Made by a program: the position numbers and the translations under genes
In this document: positions 19,666 through 29,046 of the stretch, piece after piece
Layout: every line of letters begins with the position of its first letter
Numbering within the stretch: position 1 is the stretch's first letter
The notes under the pieces: generated by a model
What the model was told of the DNA's origin: nothing
Seen by the model: only the letters and a program-made list of their open reading frames with translations
The model's database searches: none
NCBI GenBank assembly: GCA_902571005.1
Contig: CACGAG010000002.1
Location: 62,001 to 126,000 of the forward strand
Length of the DNA stretch: 64,000 nucleotides
Reading direction: 5' to 3'
Origin: an uncultured Pelagibacteraceae bacterium
GTDB taxonomy: Bacteria > Pseudomonadota > Alphaproteobacteria > Pelagibacterales > AG-422-B15

Positions 19666-21489
19666 TCAAGCAGATTGATACATGCTTTCAATGATATCGC
19701 CGTATTTTTGATTTATGAATTTGCGTTTCAGCTTCATGGTCGGAGTAAGCTCATCGTCTTCGGCTGTTAATTGAATATCAATTAATGAGAATTTTTTTAC
19801 TTGTTCTACAGAGGCAAATTTTTTATTTACTTTATTGACCTCATCATCGATCAAGGAAACTATTTCCTCTGATTTACAGAGACTTTCAAAATTAGAAAAT
19901 GGTATGTCATTATCCTGAGCGTGTTTCATCACATTCTCTTCATCTATCATTATTAGACATGACAAAAACTTTCTTTTATCGCCAATTACAACAGCATCTG
20001 ATATAAATGGACTAAATTTTAATTCATTTTCTATTTCAGATGGAGATATATTTTTTCCGCCAGCTGTAATGATTATGTCTTTTTTTCTATCTGTAATTTT
20101 TAAATTTCCATAGTTATCAATTTCACCAACATCTCCTGTATGCAGCCATCCATCAATCAGAGTTTCTTTTGTTTGTTCAGGTTTATTTAAATAACCACAA
20201 AACACGCCTGGACCTCTAAATAAAATCTCTCCATCCTGCGCAATCCTTACTTCAGAATCATTAACGGCTCGACCAACATGTCCTAGTTTTATTTCTCTTG
20301 AGTAAAATGCAGTTCCAACTCCAGCAGTTTCTGTCATTCCCCATCCTTCTCTCATATCTATACCAAGTGAGAGATACCAATTTATGAGATCAGGAGATAT
20401 AGGCGCAGCGCCACTCAGTGCGTAACGACAGTTATTCAAACCGAGAAGTTTTTTTATATTTTTTAAAACCAGTTGATTACATATCCAATAAGATAATTTC
20501 AATGATAAAGGAGGTTCTTTTCCATCAATAAAGTACTCTTTATATTTAGAACCAACATTTATTGAAAATTGATAGAAGAACTTGCCAACGAAAGTTGCAT
20601 CTTTCATTAATATTGTGATCGATGAATAAAACTTTTCCCAAATCCTGGGAACTGCAATAAATACCGTTGGAGATACCTCACGAATATTTTCAGGAACTGT
20701 ATCAATACTTTCAGCAAAGTTAACTACTGCGCCTGTTTTTAGAGGAATCATAACTGAAACTGACCGCTCCAATATATGACATAACGGAAGAAACGATAAT
20801 TGTTCCTCGTGTTCCATTACATCAAAGATGTCATATCCAGTATTTATAGAATAAAGTAAGTTTGTGTGATTAATCATTGCGCCTTTTGAAGGCCCTGTTG
20901 TACCTGATGTATATACTAAAATTGCAATGTCCTCAGGACTTACACTATTAACTAAACTCTTCCAAAGATCAGGGTTTTCTTGATCAGTTTTTTCACCAAC
21001 TTTTAAAAATTCTTCATAGCTAATAACTTGATCGTCATGAAAGTCATTTAACCCTTCCATATCGAAGACAACAATTTTCTTTAATGTAGGACACTCACCT
21101 CTTACTTCTAAAATTTTATCAAGCTGTTCTTCATTTTCAGCAAAATAAAATTTGGTCGCACTATCATTTACTAGATACTTAACCTGTGCAGCCGAGTCTG
21201 TTGTATACACTCCACTGGAAATTCCTCCCGCACCAATCGTACCCATATCAGTATAAAGCCACTCAGGGTTTCCCTCGCTAGCAATTGAAACCACATTTCC
21301 TTTTTCTAGTCCTAAAGTGTGAAGAGCAAGACCAGTTAATTTTGCCCTTTCTCCATAGTGAGACCATGAAATTTCTTGCCAAATACCAAGATCTTTTTCT
21401 CGCATGGCAACTCTTTCTCCACGAGATTTAACTGAATCCCAAAAAAGTCTTGGAATTGTATTTATCTCCACATTTTTTTCTTTTTCCAA
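19666..21489 (-). CDS. Long-chain acyl-CoA synthetase / AMP-dependent synthetase
   Basis: ILVYTSGTTGPSKGAMINHTNL, REGWGMTETAG, LHTGDVGEIDNYGNLKITDRKKDIIITAGGKNISPSEIE. Confidence 0.9.
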   Translation of the reverse strand: MEKEKNVEINTIPRLFWDSVKSRGERVAMREKDLGIWQEISWSHYGERAKLTGLALHTLGLEKGNVVSIASEGNPEWLYTDMGTIGAGGISSGVYTTDSAAQVKYLVNDSATKFYFAENEEQLDKILEVRGECPTLKKIVVFDMEGLNDFHDDQVISYEEFLKVGEKTDQENPDLWKSLVNSVSPEDIAILVYTSGTTGPSKGAMINHTNLLYSINTGYDIFDVMEHEEQLSFLPLCHILERSVSVMIPLKTGAVVNFAESIDTVPENIREVSPTVFIAVPRIWEKFYSSITILMKDATFVGKFFYQFSINVGSKYKEYFIDGKEPPLSLKLSYWICNQLVLKNIKKLLGLNNCRYALSGAAPISPDLINWYLSLGIDMREGWGMTETAGVGTAFYSREIKLGHVGRAVNDSEVRIAQDGEILFRGPGVFCGYLNKPEQTKETLIDGWLHTGDVGEIDNYGNLKITDRKKDIIITAGGKNISPSEIENELKFSPFISDAVVIGDKRKFLSCLIMIDEENVMKHAQDNDIPFSNFESLCKSEEIVSLIDDEVNKVNKKFASVEQVKKFSLIDIQLTAEDDELTPTMKLKRKFINQKYGDIIESMYQSA

Positions 21490-22235
21490 CGTCTCTCTCC
21501 TCTTATACCTTCATCTTGCTGTCCAAGATAAAATTCTTTTATATCTTCTTTTTCTAAAAGCTCTTTACTGTTCCCTTCCATTACAATTCGACCAAGTTCT
21601 AACACATAACCAAAATCGGAATTACTAAGTGCAATATTAGCGTTTTGCTCAACTAAAAGTATTGTAGTTTTTAATTCTTTATTTATTCGAATTATAATTT
21701 CAAATATTTCCTTAACTAGCTTAGGTGACAACCCTAATGACGGCTCATCTAAAAGCATAATTTCTGGCTTGCTCATAAGAGCTCGACTGATGCATAACAT
21801 TTGCTGCTCTCCTCCAGACAGTAAACCAGCTGGTTGGTTCATCCTTTCTTTTAGTATTGGAAAATATTCAAAAACTTGATCAATATCTTTATTTATTTCT
21901 TTCTTATCTGATCGTGTATAAGCACCCATTTGAAGATTCTCAATTACGGAACAATAAGGAAATACTTCTCTACCTTCAGGAGCATGACTCATTCCTAGTC
22001 TTAATATTTTATCAGGATCTTTTTTTTGAATCTCACTTCCATTTAAATAAACCTTTCCTTTTCTAGGATCAATTGCTCCTGATATAGTTTTGAGAATTGT
22101 CGTTTTCCCTGCTCCATTAGATCCAAGGATTGTTACAATTGAACCTTGGTTAACTTTAAAGCTGATACCTCTAATAGCCATGATTGGCCCATAATAAGTT
22201 TCAATATTTTCAACACTTAATAAAGGATTTGACAT
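21462..22235 (-). CDS. livF: Branched-chain amino acid-type ABC transporter ATP-binding protein (LivF family)
   Basis: LGSNGAGKTTILKTISG, LLSGGEQQMLCISRALMSKPEIMLLDEPSLGLSP. Confidence 0.9.
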   Translation of the reverse strand: MSNPLLSVENIETYYGPIMAIRGISFKVNQGSIVTILGSNGAGKTTILKTISGAIDPRKGKVYLNGSEIQKKDPDKILRLGMSHAPEGREVFPYCSVIENLQMGAYTRSDKKEINKDIDQVFEYFPILKERMNQPAGLLSGGEQQMLCISRALMSKPEIMLLDEPSLGLSPKLVKEIFEIIIRINKELKTTILLVEQNANIALSNSDFGYVLELGRIVMEGNSKELLEKEDIKEFYLGQQDEGIRGERRWKKKKMWR

Positions 22236-22287
22236 AATTTACTTTTATATCTTACCGACAATTATGTTAATTAAATTATTCAATATT

Positions 22288-24075
22288 TTAGCTCAATAAC
22301 TTTTCAGGTATAGGTATCATCTGATCAAGAAGTATTTGCGCATAAGCTTTGCCTTGAGGGTCGTTTCTAAGACTTGCTGGCCCGCCACCGCCTAGAACAT
22401 CATTTAAAATAAAGTTAATAGAATTTGATCCTGGTAAAAAGTATCTCTCAACAGAACCTTCAAGAAAGTCGGCAAAGCAATCTTTAACAACTTTTTCGTC
22501 AAGAAAATTGCATATTGCTGGATAAAACTTAGGATCACGTGAAATTATACCAATGTTCGCTTTATTGCCTTTATCGCCACTTCGCCCGTACGCAACTTTA
22601 ATGAGTGGCACATCAACAAACTTTTCATTTGCATCGTCAAAATCAGGAGCTGTTGTTTGTTCAATACTGTTCAAGTCAAATTCTTCAGATGGTGGTATTT
22701 TTATTTCATTCTTTGAAGAACCATTATCTATTGTTACGTTCACTTGATCCTTATCAATTAAAAATGAGAACAGTCTTACAATTGGTGATGGTTTTGGCCG
22801 CCCTCCAACAAAACCAGACAATCCTGGAGGAGTTGCAAGGCCTAAGCCAACAGATTCTTTGAGCAAAATACCTACCGCTCTAATATCTTGATGTTTAGCT
22901 GCAAATTTAAGAACTACTTCGCGATTATTTTCATTTGATGATTGCTTGCTGTATTGACTGTTATCCCCAATAATTTCAATACTTGTTTCATCAAAGTCAG
23001 CAATATTCATCATGCGCATTATCATCTTTGATCGCTCAAATATTGCTTCTCCGTATGTACGAGCTTTTTTTGCAGCATCTATCCCAACAAATGAACAAAC
23101 ATGACCTGCCCTAAAACCATCAGCGTAGGTTGCACAAACTTTATATTGATTAGGAGCTGGATAACCTTTTGCTCCAGAGATTTTAACTTTATCTTTTTCG
23201 GTTTCTTCAATTTTTACATTTGAAAAATCACAAATAACATCAGGTAATATATATGCTTGAGGATCACCTATCTCATATAGCATCTGTTCAGCGACAGTTC
23301 CAAAACTTACCATGCCGGTTGAATTTTTTGACTTAGTACAATCGAAACTACCATCTTCAGAAACTTCCACAATGGGATAGCCTATCTGATGCAGATCTTT
23401 TGATACTAATTCCCAATCAGTGAAATTACCTCCGGTACTTTGTGTTCCACATTCAATAATGTGACCAGCTAAACTACCTGCAGCAAGTTTGTCATATTCT
23501 TTTTCATTCCATCCGAACGCATAAATACATGCGCCTAATGTAACTGCGCTATCAACACTTCTCCCAGTAATAACTATATCAGCGCCACTTTTAAGAGCTT
23601 CAGCTATAGGAAATGCACCAAGATATGCATTAATACTTGCTATTTTGTCCTCAGCAGGAAAATCTTCATTTGAATACATTTCCTTTGTATTCAGCTCTAA
23701 AAATTTATTCTTTTCTCTCATTAAATCATCGCCTAATACAACTGACACTTTTAAATCCAATTTAAGTTCTAGAATTAATTCTCTGATGGCCTCAGCGCAT
23801 GCCTCTGGGTTTACGCCTCCAGCATTGCTGAGAATTTTTACTTTTTGATCTGCTATTTGTCGCAAATTTAACTTTAATACACTTGATACAAAATCTACTG
23901 CATAGCCTTTTGTGGCATCTTTTGCTCGAGCCCTTGCCATAATTGACATTGTGATTTCTGCCAAATAATCATAAACAATAAAGTCTAGATCGTTTCCATT
24001 CAATAGTTGAGGTGTTGCAATAACGGAGTCGCCCCAAAATCCACTTGCCCCACCTATTCTAAGTTTTTTTGACAT
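22288..24075 (-). CDS. AtuA-like / DUF1446 acyclic terpene utilisation family protein
   Basis: LRIGGASGFWGDS, ILSNAGGVNPEACAEAI, VITGRSVDSAVTLGACIY, AYGRSGDKGNKANIGI. Confidence 0.85.
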   Translation of the reverse strand: MSKKLRIGGASGFWGDSVIATPQLLNGNDLDFIVYDYLAEITMSIMARARAKDATKGYAVDFVSSVLKLNLRQIADQKVKILSNAGGVNPEACAEAIRELILELKLDLKVSVVLGDDLMREKNKFLELNTKEMYSNEDFPAEDKIASINAYLGAFPIAEALKSGADIVITGRSVDSAVTLGACIYAFGWNEKEYDKLAAGSLAGHIIECGTQSTGGNFTDWELVSKDLHQIGYPIVEVSEDGSFDCTKSKNSTGMVSFGTVAEQMLYEIGDPQAYILPDVICDFSNVKIEETEKDKVKISGAKGYPAPNQYKVCATYADGFRAGHVCSFVGIDAAKKARTYGEAIFERSKMIMRMMNIADFDETSIEIIGDNSQYSKQSSNENNREVVLKFAAKHQDIRAVGILLKESVGLGLATPPGLSGFVGGRPKPSPIVRLFSFLIDKDQVNVTIDNGSSKNEIKIPPSEEFDLNSIEQTTAPDFDDANEKFVDVPLIKVAYGRSGDKGNKANIGIISRDPKFYPAICNFLDEKVVKDCFADFLEGSVERYFLPGSNSINFILNDVLGGGGPASLRNDPQGKAYAQILLDQMIPIPEKLLS

Positions 24076-24135
24076 TTGAATGATTATATCTATTTTTGTT
24101 ATAATTAGTTAAATAATTAAATTGTCTAATACATT

Positions 24136-24531
24136 ATGAGTTTTTTCAAATCAATAAACAATGCTTTCGTGAAATGTTTTGATTTTAAGACCAGAGCCAA
24201 CAGGGCTGAGTTTTGGTACTTTTATTTGTTCACAACAGCTGTTGGTTTTGTTGGATTGCAGCTTGACATGTTTTTTCAATTACAACTAGTCGGTATTGAA
24301 TTAGCTAATTCAACAGATTCAATAATGCTTGGGCCTATGTATATTTTTTTATATTTTCTTTTTATTGTTCCAAGTTTCTCACTATACGTAAGAAGACTGC
24401 ATGATGTAAATCGTTCAGGTTGGTGGCTCTTAATTGTACTGGTTCCTTTTATTGGAATAATTACTATTATTTTTTTTATGTGCTTAAAAGGAACAGAAGG
24501 TAGTAATGATTTCGGAGAGGTTTCCTCTTAA
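24136..24531 (+). CDS. DUF805 membrane protein
   Basis: CFDFKTRANRAEFWYFYLF, RRLHDVNRSGWWLLI. Confidence 0.9.
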   Translation: MSFFKSINNAFVKCFDFKTRANRAEFWYFYLFTTAVGFVGLQLDMFFQLQLVGIELANSTDSIMLGPMYIFLYFLFIVPSFSLYVRRLHDVNRSGWWLLIVLVPFIGIITIIFFMCLKGTEGSNDFGEVSS

Positions 24532-24704
24532 TTTTCGTTTGACTTATTTTTTGCTTTAAAAGCTTTCGGGCCGCTGCAGCTGCTACACCCCGAGCCTTCA
24601 TTTAATACTTCACTCTCAATGTCTTTTTCTAATAAACTAAACGTTGCAAGTCCTAATAGGAAGAACATTGGAATGATAATTAATAAATTTTTTTTAATTG
24701 TCAT
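24528..24704 (-). CDS. 58-aa membrane-anchored small protein with GCSSCSG motif
   Basis: Below ORF-track cutoff. Reverse strand: MTIKKNLLIIIPMFFLLGLATFSLLEKDIESEVLNEGSGCSSCSGPKAFKAKNKSNEN*. Start overlaps 3' end of the flavin reductase gene. Confidence 0.55.
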   Translation of the reverse strand: MTIKKNLLIIIPMFFLLGLATFSLLEKDIESEVLNEGSGCSSCSGPKAFKAKNKSNEN

Positions 24705-25170
24705 TGTTCAAAGTTTGGTAATTACTTCTATAATAAATAAGTGGATTTCTATTGTCGTCAATTTTTAAATCTTCAACCTTGCCTATTACTAAAACATGAT
24801 CAGCAATATCAATTTGTTGATAAACCGATAACTCAATGTGGCCTAATGTATTATCCAAAATGATATTATTGCTTGATGATATAGTATGGCTTGTTTTACT
24901 CACTTTTTCAGGATCTTTTGTGGCAAATAAACGTGATATTTCTTCTTGTTCATTTGAAAGAAAGTTAATTACAAATGAATTATTTTTTAAAAAGTCTACA
25001 TGGTCAGTTTCAGACTTATAAATATTAAAGATAATCAATGGCGGCTTTAAACTTAAAGAGGCGAATGAATTAATTGTAAATCCACTTTTATGTGAGGTGG
25101 CTACTGCAACTCCTGTTGCAAAAGAGCCAAATGCTTTTTTTAGAATATTTTCCTCAAAATCAACTGTCAT
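24694..25170 (-). CDS. Flavin reductase family protein
   Basis: FGSFATGVAVATSHKSGFTINSFASLSLKPPLIIFNI. Confidence 0.85.
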   Translation of the reverse strand: MTVDFEENILKKAFGSFATGVAVATSHKSGFTINSFASLSLKPPLIIFNIYKSETDHVDFLKNNSFVINFLSNEQEEISRLFATKDPEKVSKTSHTISSSNNIILDNTLGHIELSVYQQIDIADHVLVIGKVEDLKIDDNRNPLIYYRSNYQTLNNDN

Positions 25171-25183
25171 TTAAGTAATTAAA

Positions 25184-26128
25184 TTAAATTAATACAGAAC
25201 GAAGCATAGAAACATACCCACTTTTAATCTCTAGATCTTCATTAGAATGTTTCTTAAGTATCATCTCATGAGCTTTCTTGAGTTTATAACATGGAACAAA
25301 CATGAATAAGTGATGCTCAAGATGATAATTTACATAATATGGAGCAACAAAGGTTCTTTCTATGATATTTGCGTAGGTGGTCCGAGCATTATTAAAATCA
25401 TTTTCAGATTTTACACCAGCATGTTCGGCAATATTTCTTATTCTTAAAAATAGCTGAAAAAAAGTAAATAGTGGCAATAACCAGAATGCTAAATAATACC
25501 ACCATTGACCCAAGAGCCAAAAAATAAAAAATATAATGAGATTTGAAATTAGTATGCCATAAAGAGTATTTCTCGATTCAAAGCCACTAATTTTTTTTCC
25601 ATCATTCTTTTTTGTGTCACTTTTAAGCAATGTTTTAAAAATCAACTCATATCTTTGAACAAGACCTGAAACGCCAAAAATATCTCTAAGTACTTTTCTT
25701 AACATGCTCCTTTTTTCAACTGGGAATGGTTTTGATAAACTTAGGTCAGGATCATCTTCCAGTTGAGTATTTCTATGATGTGCGAGGTGATAGTGACGAT
25801 AGCCGTATGTATCAGACCATACAGGAAAAGCGCAAACCCATTGTGATAAGGAATTATTTAATTTTGAATTATTTGTTATTAGACCATGTGCTCCTTCATG
25901 CATTAAAATTGCTAATCCAAGTTGTCTTCCGGCAATTACTAAAATAGCGAACGCGAAAGTAAGTATATTTGGAAATAAAGTATATATTGCAACTGTTAAA
26001 ATTATTATAACCCAAGCGTGCAACAACAATCCGATTCCCTTAAGATTATCTTTTTGTCTTAAGTACTCGACTTGTTCATTCGAAAGAACTTCATTTGGCT
26101 TTAAAAAAGGAGTAAATTTTTTAATCAT
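25184..26128 (-). CDS. Fatty acid desaturase family protein
   Basis: His boxes HEGAHG, HLAHHRNT, HLEHH. Confidence 0.9.
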   Translation of the reverse strand: MIKKFTPFLKPNEVLSNEQVEYLRQKDNLKGIGLLLHAWVIIILTVAIYTLFPNILTFAFAILVIAGRQLGLAILMHEGAHGLITNNSKLNNSLSQWVCAFPVWSDTYGYRHYHLAHHRNTQLEDDPDLSLSKPFPVEKRSMLRKVLRDIFGVSGLVQRYELIFKTLLKSDTKKNDGKKISGFESRNTLYGILISNLIIFFIFWLLGQWWYYLAFWLLPLFTFFQLFLRIRNIAEHAGVKSENDFNNARTTYANIIERTFVAPYYVNYHLEHHLFMFVPCYKLKKAHEMILKKHSNEDLEIKSGYVSMLRSVLI

Positions 26129-26286
26129 TTTTACATATATATAATATTTTTTTATTTATTTTACACTAGTTAGAATTAACCAGTTATTACATATAGTTAG
26201 CATTCTTGTTAAATTGTAAGACTATCTATTAATGATAATAAATATCATATTTTTGTAACTAAAATGGCATAGAATTTATTAATAAA

Positions 26287-27018
26287 ATGGAGAAATATAT
26301 GAAAAATTCAATTGCAAAAATTATAATCATCTTTGCCTTTTTTATGCTTAGTAGCACTTCTAGCAAAGCATTAGTGCTAGACTTGTATTCAGTTTCTGGC
26401 GTTAACTCACCTGAAAAAAGAGCTGAGATGGTAGCAGGTTATGAAAAATTTAAAAACTTAGCAGAAGCTGGCGGTGCCGGATGGATTGATTTTACTCTCA
26501 GTATGAAAATAAAGGGCGATGGATATAACGAAACAGTTTTATTTGCGGCCGTATACGAAAATAACACTGAAATGATGAAAACAAATTCGCTATTTGCTAC
26601 AAATCAACCATGGTTTGACGAAAACTTTGACATTGATACTGATCAAGTTGTGAATGCTGTTTTTGAAACACCTCCGGGAGCTGATGTTGATTACGATCCA
26701 GCAGAAGTTGGTAGAACTTTGTGGTATGGATTAATCAATGTCACTGACTTCTTAAACTTTGTAAATCGTTTCCCTCAAATGCCAGAGAAAATGGCTGAAA
26801 GTGGAATAGAAGGTCAACTTGGTTTATTAAGTTGTTCAATTTGTCCTGCTTCAATGGGTGATACAACGCATATGATGTTTTTAGCCGCTGATTCACTCGA
26901 AGACATGGGAAATGATATGGACAGTTTTGATTTCAATATGCAGAGGTGGTTCTACAGCAACATTAGACCTTTTGTTGAGCAAGTTGATACTGGTATGAAC
27001 ATGGTCATTGCTAATTAA
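26287..27018 (+). CDS. Secreted protein of unknown function, tandem paralog 1 (CSIC motif)
   Basis: Signal peptide (SSKALVLDLYSV); shares layout with the next gene: GGAGWIDFTLSMKIKGD, ENNTEM, CSIC, IRPFVEQVDTGM. Confidence 0.75.
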   Translation: MEKYMKNSIAKIIIIFAFFMLSSTSSKALVLDLYSVSGVNSPEKRAEMVAGYEKFKNLAEAGGAGWIDFTLSMKIKGDGYNETVLFAAVYENNTEMMKTNSLFATNQPWFDENFDIDTDQVVNAVFETPPGADVDYDPAEVGRTLWYGLINVTDFLNFVNRFPQMPEKMAESGIEGQLGLLSCSICPASMGDTTHMMFLAADSLEDMGNDMDSFDFNMQRWFYSNIRPFVEQVDTGMNMVIAN

Positions 27019-27062
27019 TAATCATAACCATTCTAATTAATAGTTGAGAAAGGACTTACAAA

Positions 27063-27776
27063 ATGAAATTTTTTAAAATTATCTTTATAAGCATATCTTT
27101 GCTTTTTGCGACTTCAATCACTTCAAAAGCCTACGTTTTCGATGTGTGGACTGTAGAGGGTGTTGCTAGCTATGCTGATTTAGCTCAAGCAACTGTTGCT
27201 TTTAAAGAAAAAGCAATGGCTGGTGGAGCAAAATATGACAACATTAGAGCCTCAATGAAAGTTCGAGGTGATAGATCTAACGATACTGGATTCGTTATTG
27301 CAACATATGAAAATTATCAAGATATGATGGAGACAGCTGCAGTTGTCGCGCAGAATCCAGACTGGTTTGCGTCAACATATGGAGCAATTGAAGTTCAGGG
27401 AACAATGATTACTTCTGCAACATATGGAAATAATCAACCACTGAATGATAACACGGGCGGTGTAGGAAATACTGTCGGTTATAATATTGTGGAAGTTCTT
27501 GATGGTGTAAACTTTGTGTTAAATTTTCCAAAATTACAAAAACTAATGGCTGAACTTGGTGCGCCAGCAGCGTTTGATTATGCATTCTGTGCAACTTGTG
27601 GTGAGGAAATAAGACCAGGCGAAGCGGTGCTTTGGGCTGCAGCAGCAACTATGGAAGATGCTGGCAAAACAATGGACATTTTTGCATCTGCAGAAGTTCA
27701 GACATGGATTTATAGAAATATGCGTCCGTTTTTAAACATTGTAGATAGTGGTGTTCACACTTATCTTACTGAATAA
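27063..27776 (+). CDS. Secreted protein of unknown function, tandem paralog 2 (CATC motif)
   Basis: Signal peptide (TSKAYVFDVWTV); GGAKYDNIRASMKVRGD, ENYQDM, CATC, MRPFLNIVDSGV. Confidence 0.75.
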   Translation: MKFFKIIFISISLLFATSITSKAYVFDVWTVEGVASYADLAQATVAFKEKAMAGGAKYDNIRASMKVRGDRSNDTGFVIATYENYQDMMETAAVVAQNPDWFASTYGAIEVQGTMITSATYGNNQPLNDNTGGVGNTVGYNIVEVLDGVNFVLNFPKLQKLMAELGAPAAFDYAFCATCGEEIRPGEAVLWAAAATMEDAGKTMDIFASAEVQTWIYRNMRPFLNIVDSGVHTYLTE

Positions 27777-27785
27777 AAAATTACC

Positions 27786-27811
27786 TCTCCTGCACTCATT
27801 GGTGCAGGAGA
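27786..27811. terminator. Hairpin between convergent genes
   Basis: Perfect 10-bp stem tctcctgcac/gtgcaggaga, loop tcattg; T run follows on the minus strand after a short gap. Confidence 0.65.
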
Positions 27812-27813
27812 AG

Positions 27814-29001
27814 CTATTCCATAAGCATATAATCTCTTTTATCAGGAACAGTCTTTTTGTTTTTAGAAAGCTGCATTTGAAATACGACTAAAGTTGACTC
27901 CTCAAATGATGCCTGAGATGAGGAAAGATAGAAATCCCACATTCTACAAAATTTATCATCATATATCTCTTTTACTTTATCTATGTTGTCGTAAAAATTA
28001 TATCTCCATCTCTTTAATGTTTCAGCGTAATGAAATTTTAAAATTTGCACATCAGTGAGAGATAATCCTGACTTTTCTACCCTAGAAACTGTTTCACTAA
28101 GTGCCGGTATGTATCCTCCAGGAAAAATATATTTATCTATCCACGGGTCAGTGTTTCCAGGCTCGTTTAATCTGCCGATTGTATGTATAAGAGCCACTCC
28201 GCTATCGTTTAATAGATCGTAAACCTTATTAAAAAATTCCTGATAATGTGCAGTTCCAACATGTTCAAACATGCCGACAGATACAATTCTATCGTATTTT
28301 TCATTCACATTTCGATAATCCTGAAGTCTGTACTCAACTTTATCCAGCTTCTCTCTTACTTTTCGTTGTTGGGCATAAGCAATTTGTTCTTCTGACAAAG
28401 TTACACCAACAACATTTGCGTTTGATTTCTTATAAATATGCGAAGCCATTCCGCCCCACCCGCAACCAATATCTAAGACCGATTGGTTTTCTTCAAGCAG
28501 TAACTTTTTTGAAATTAGTTCTTTTTTATTAATTTGCGCTTGTTCCAAAGTATCATTTGGAGAGTTAAAGTAAGCACAAGAATATTGTCTGTCTGGGTCT
28601 AAAAATAAGTCATAAAGTTTGTCAGAGAGATCATAATGATGAGCAACATTTCTTTTTGACTTAGAGATATAATTGCTAGTAGTAAGTTTGTTTGATATTG
28701 CTCTAACTACTTTTGAGAGCTTCATTACCCAATGATCAATATCTACTTCAGTATTAGCAAAAATTAGTTTTAAGAAGTCATGAATACGTCCCTCCTCTAC
28801 TACAAGTGATCCATTCATATAACTTTCACCAAAATGAATTGAAGGGTTCATTAATAACTTTATCTCTGAAAAGTTATTTGTAGTTCTTATTTTTATAGGT
28901 TCTCCTGTACCATCACCGTAAGTGTTAATTTCACCATTCGGCATTACCCATGTAAGGTTCCCTGTTTTAATAATTTTAGAGAGAAGACTTTTTGTTATCA
29001 T
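27814..29001 (-). CDS. Cyclopropane-fatty-acyl-phospholipid synthase family methyltransferase
   Basis: AHHYDLSDKLYDLFLDPDRQYSCAYF, VLDIGCGWGGMASHI, VSVGMFEHVG, IFPGGYIPAL. Confidence 0.9.
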   Translation of the reverse strand: MITKSLLSKIIKTGNLTWVMPNGEINTYGDGTGEPIKIRTTNNFSEIKLLMNPSIHFGESYMNGSLVVEEGRIHDFLKLIFANTEVDIDHWVMKLSKVVRAISNKLTTSNYISKSKRNVAHHYDLSDKLYDLFLDPDRQYSCAYFNSPNDTLEQAQINKKELISKKLLLEENQSVLDIGCGWGGMASHIYKKSNANVVGVTLSEEQIAYAQQRKVREKLDKVEYRLQDYRNVNEKYDRIVSVGMFEHVGTAHYQEFFNKVYDLLNDSGVALIHTIGRLNEPGNTDPWIDKYIFPGGYIPALSETVSRVEKSGLSLTDVQILKFHYAETLKRWRYNFYDNIDKVKEIYDDKFCRMWDFYLSSSQASFEESTLVVFQMQLSKNKKTVPDKRDYMLME

Positions 29002-29046
29002 TTACTAAATTTAATATAATGTTTGAATAATTTTCAATAATAAAAA

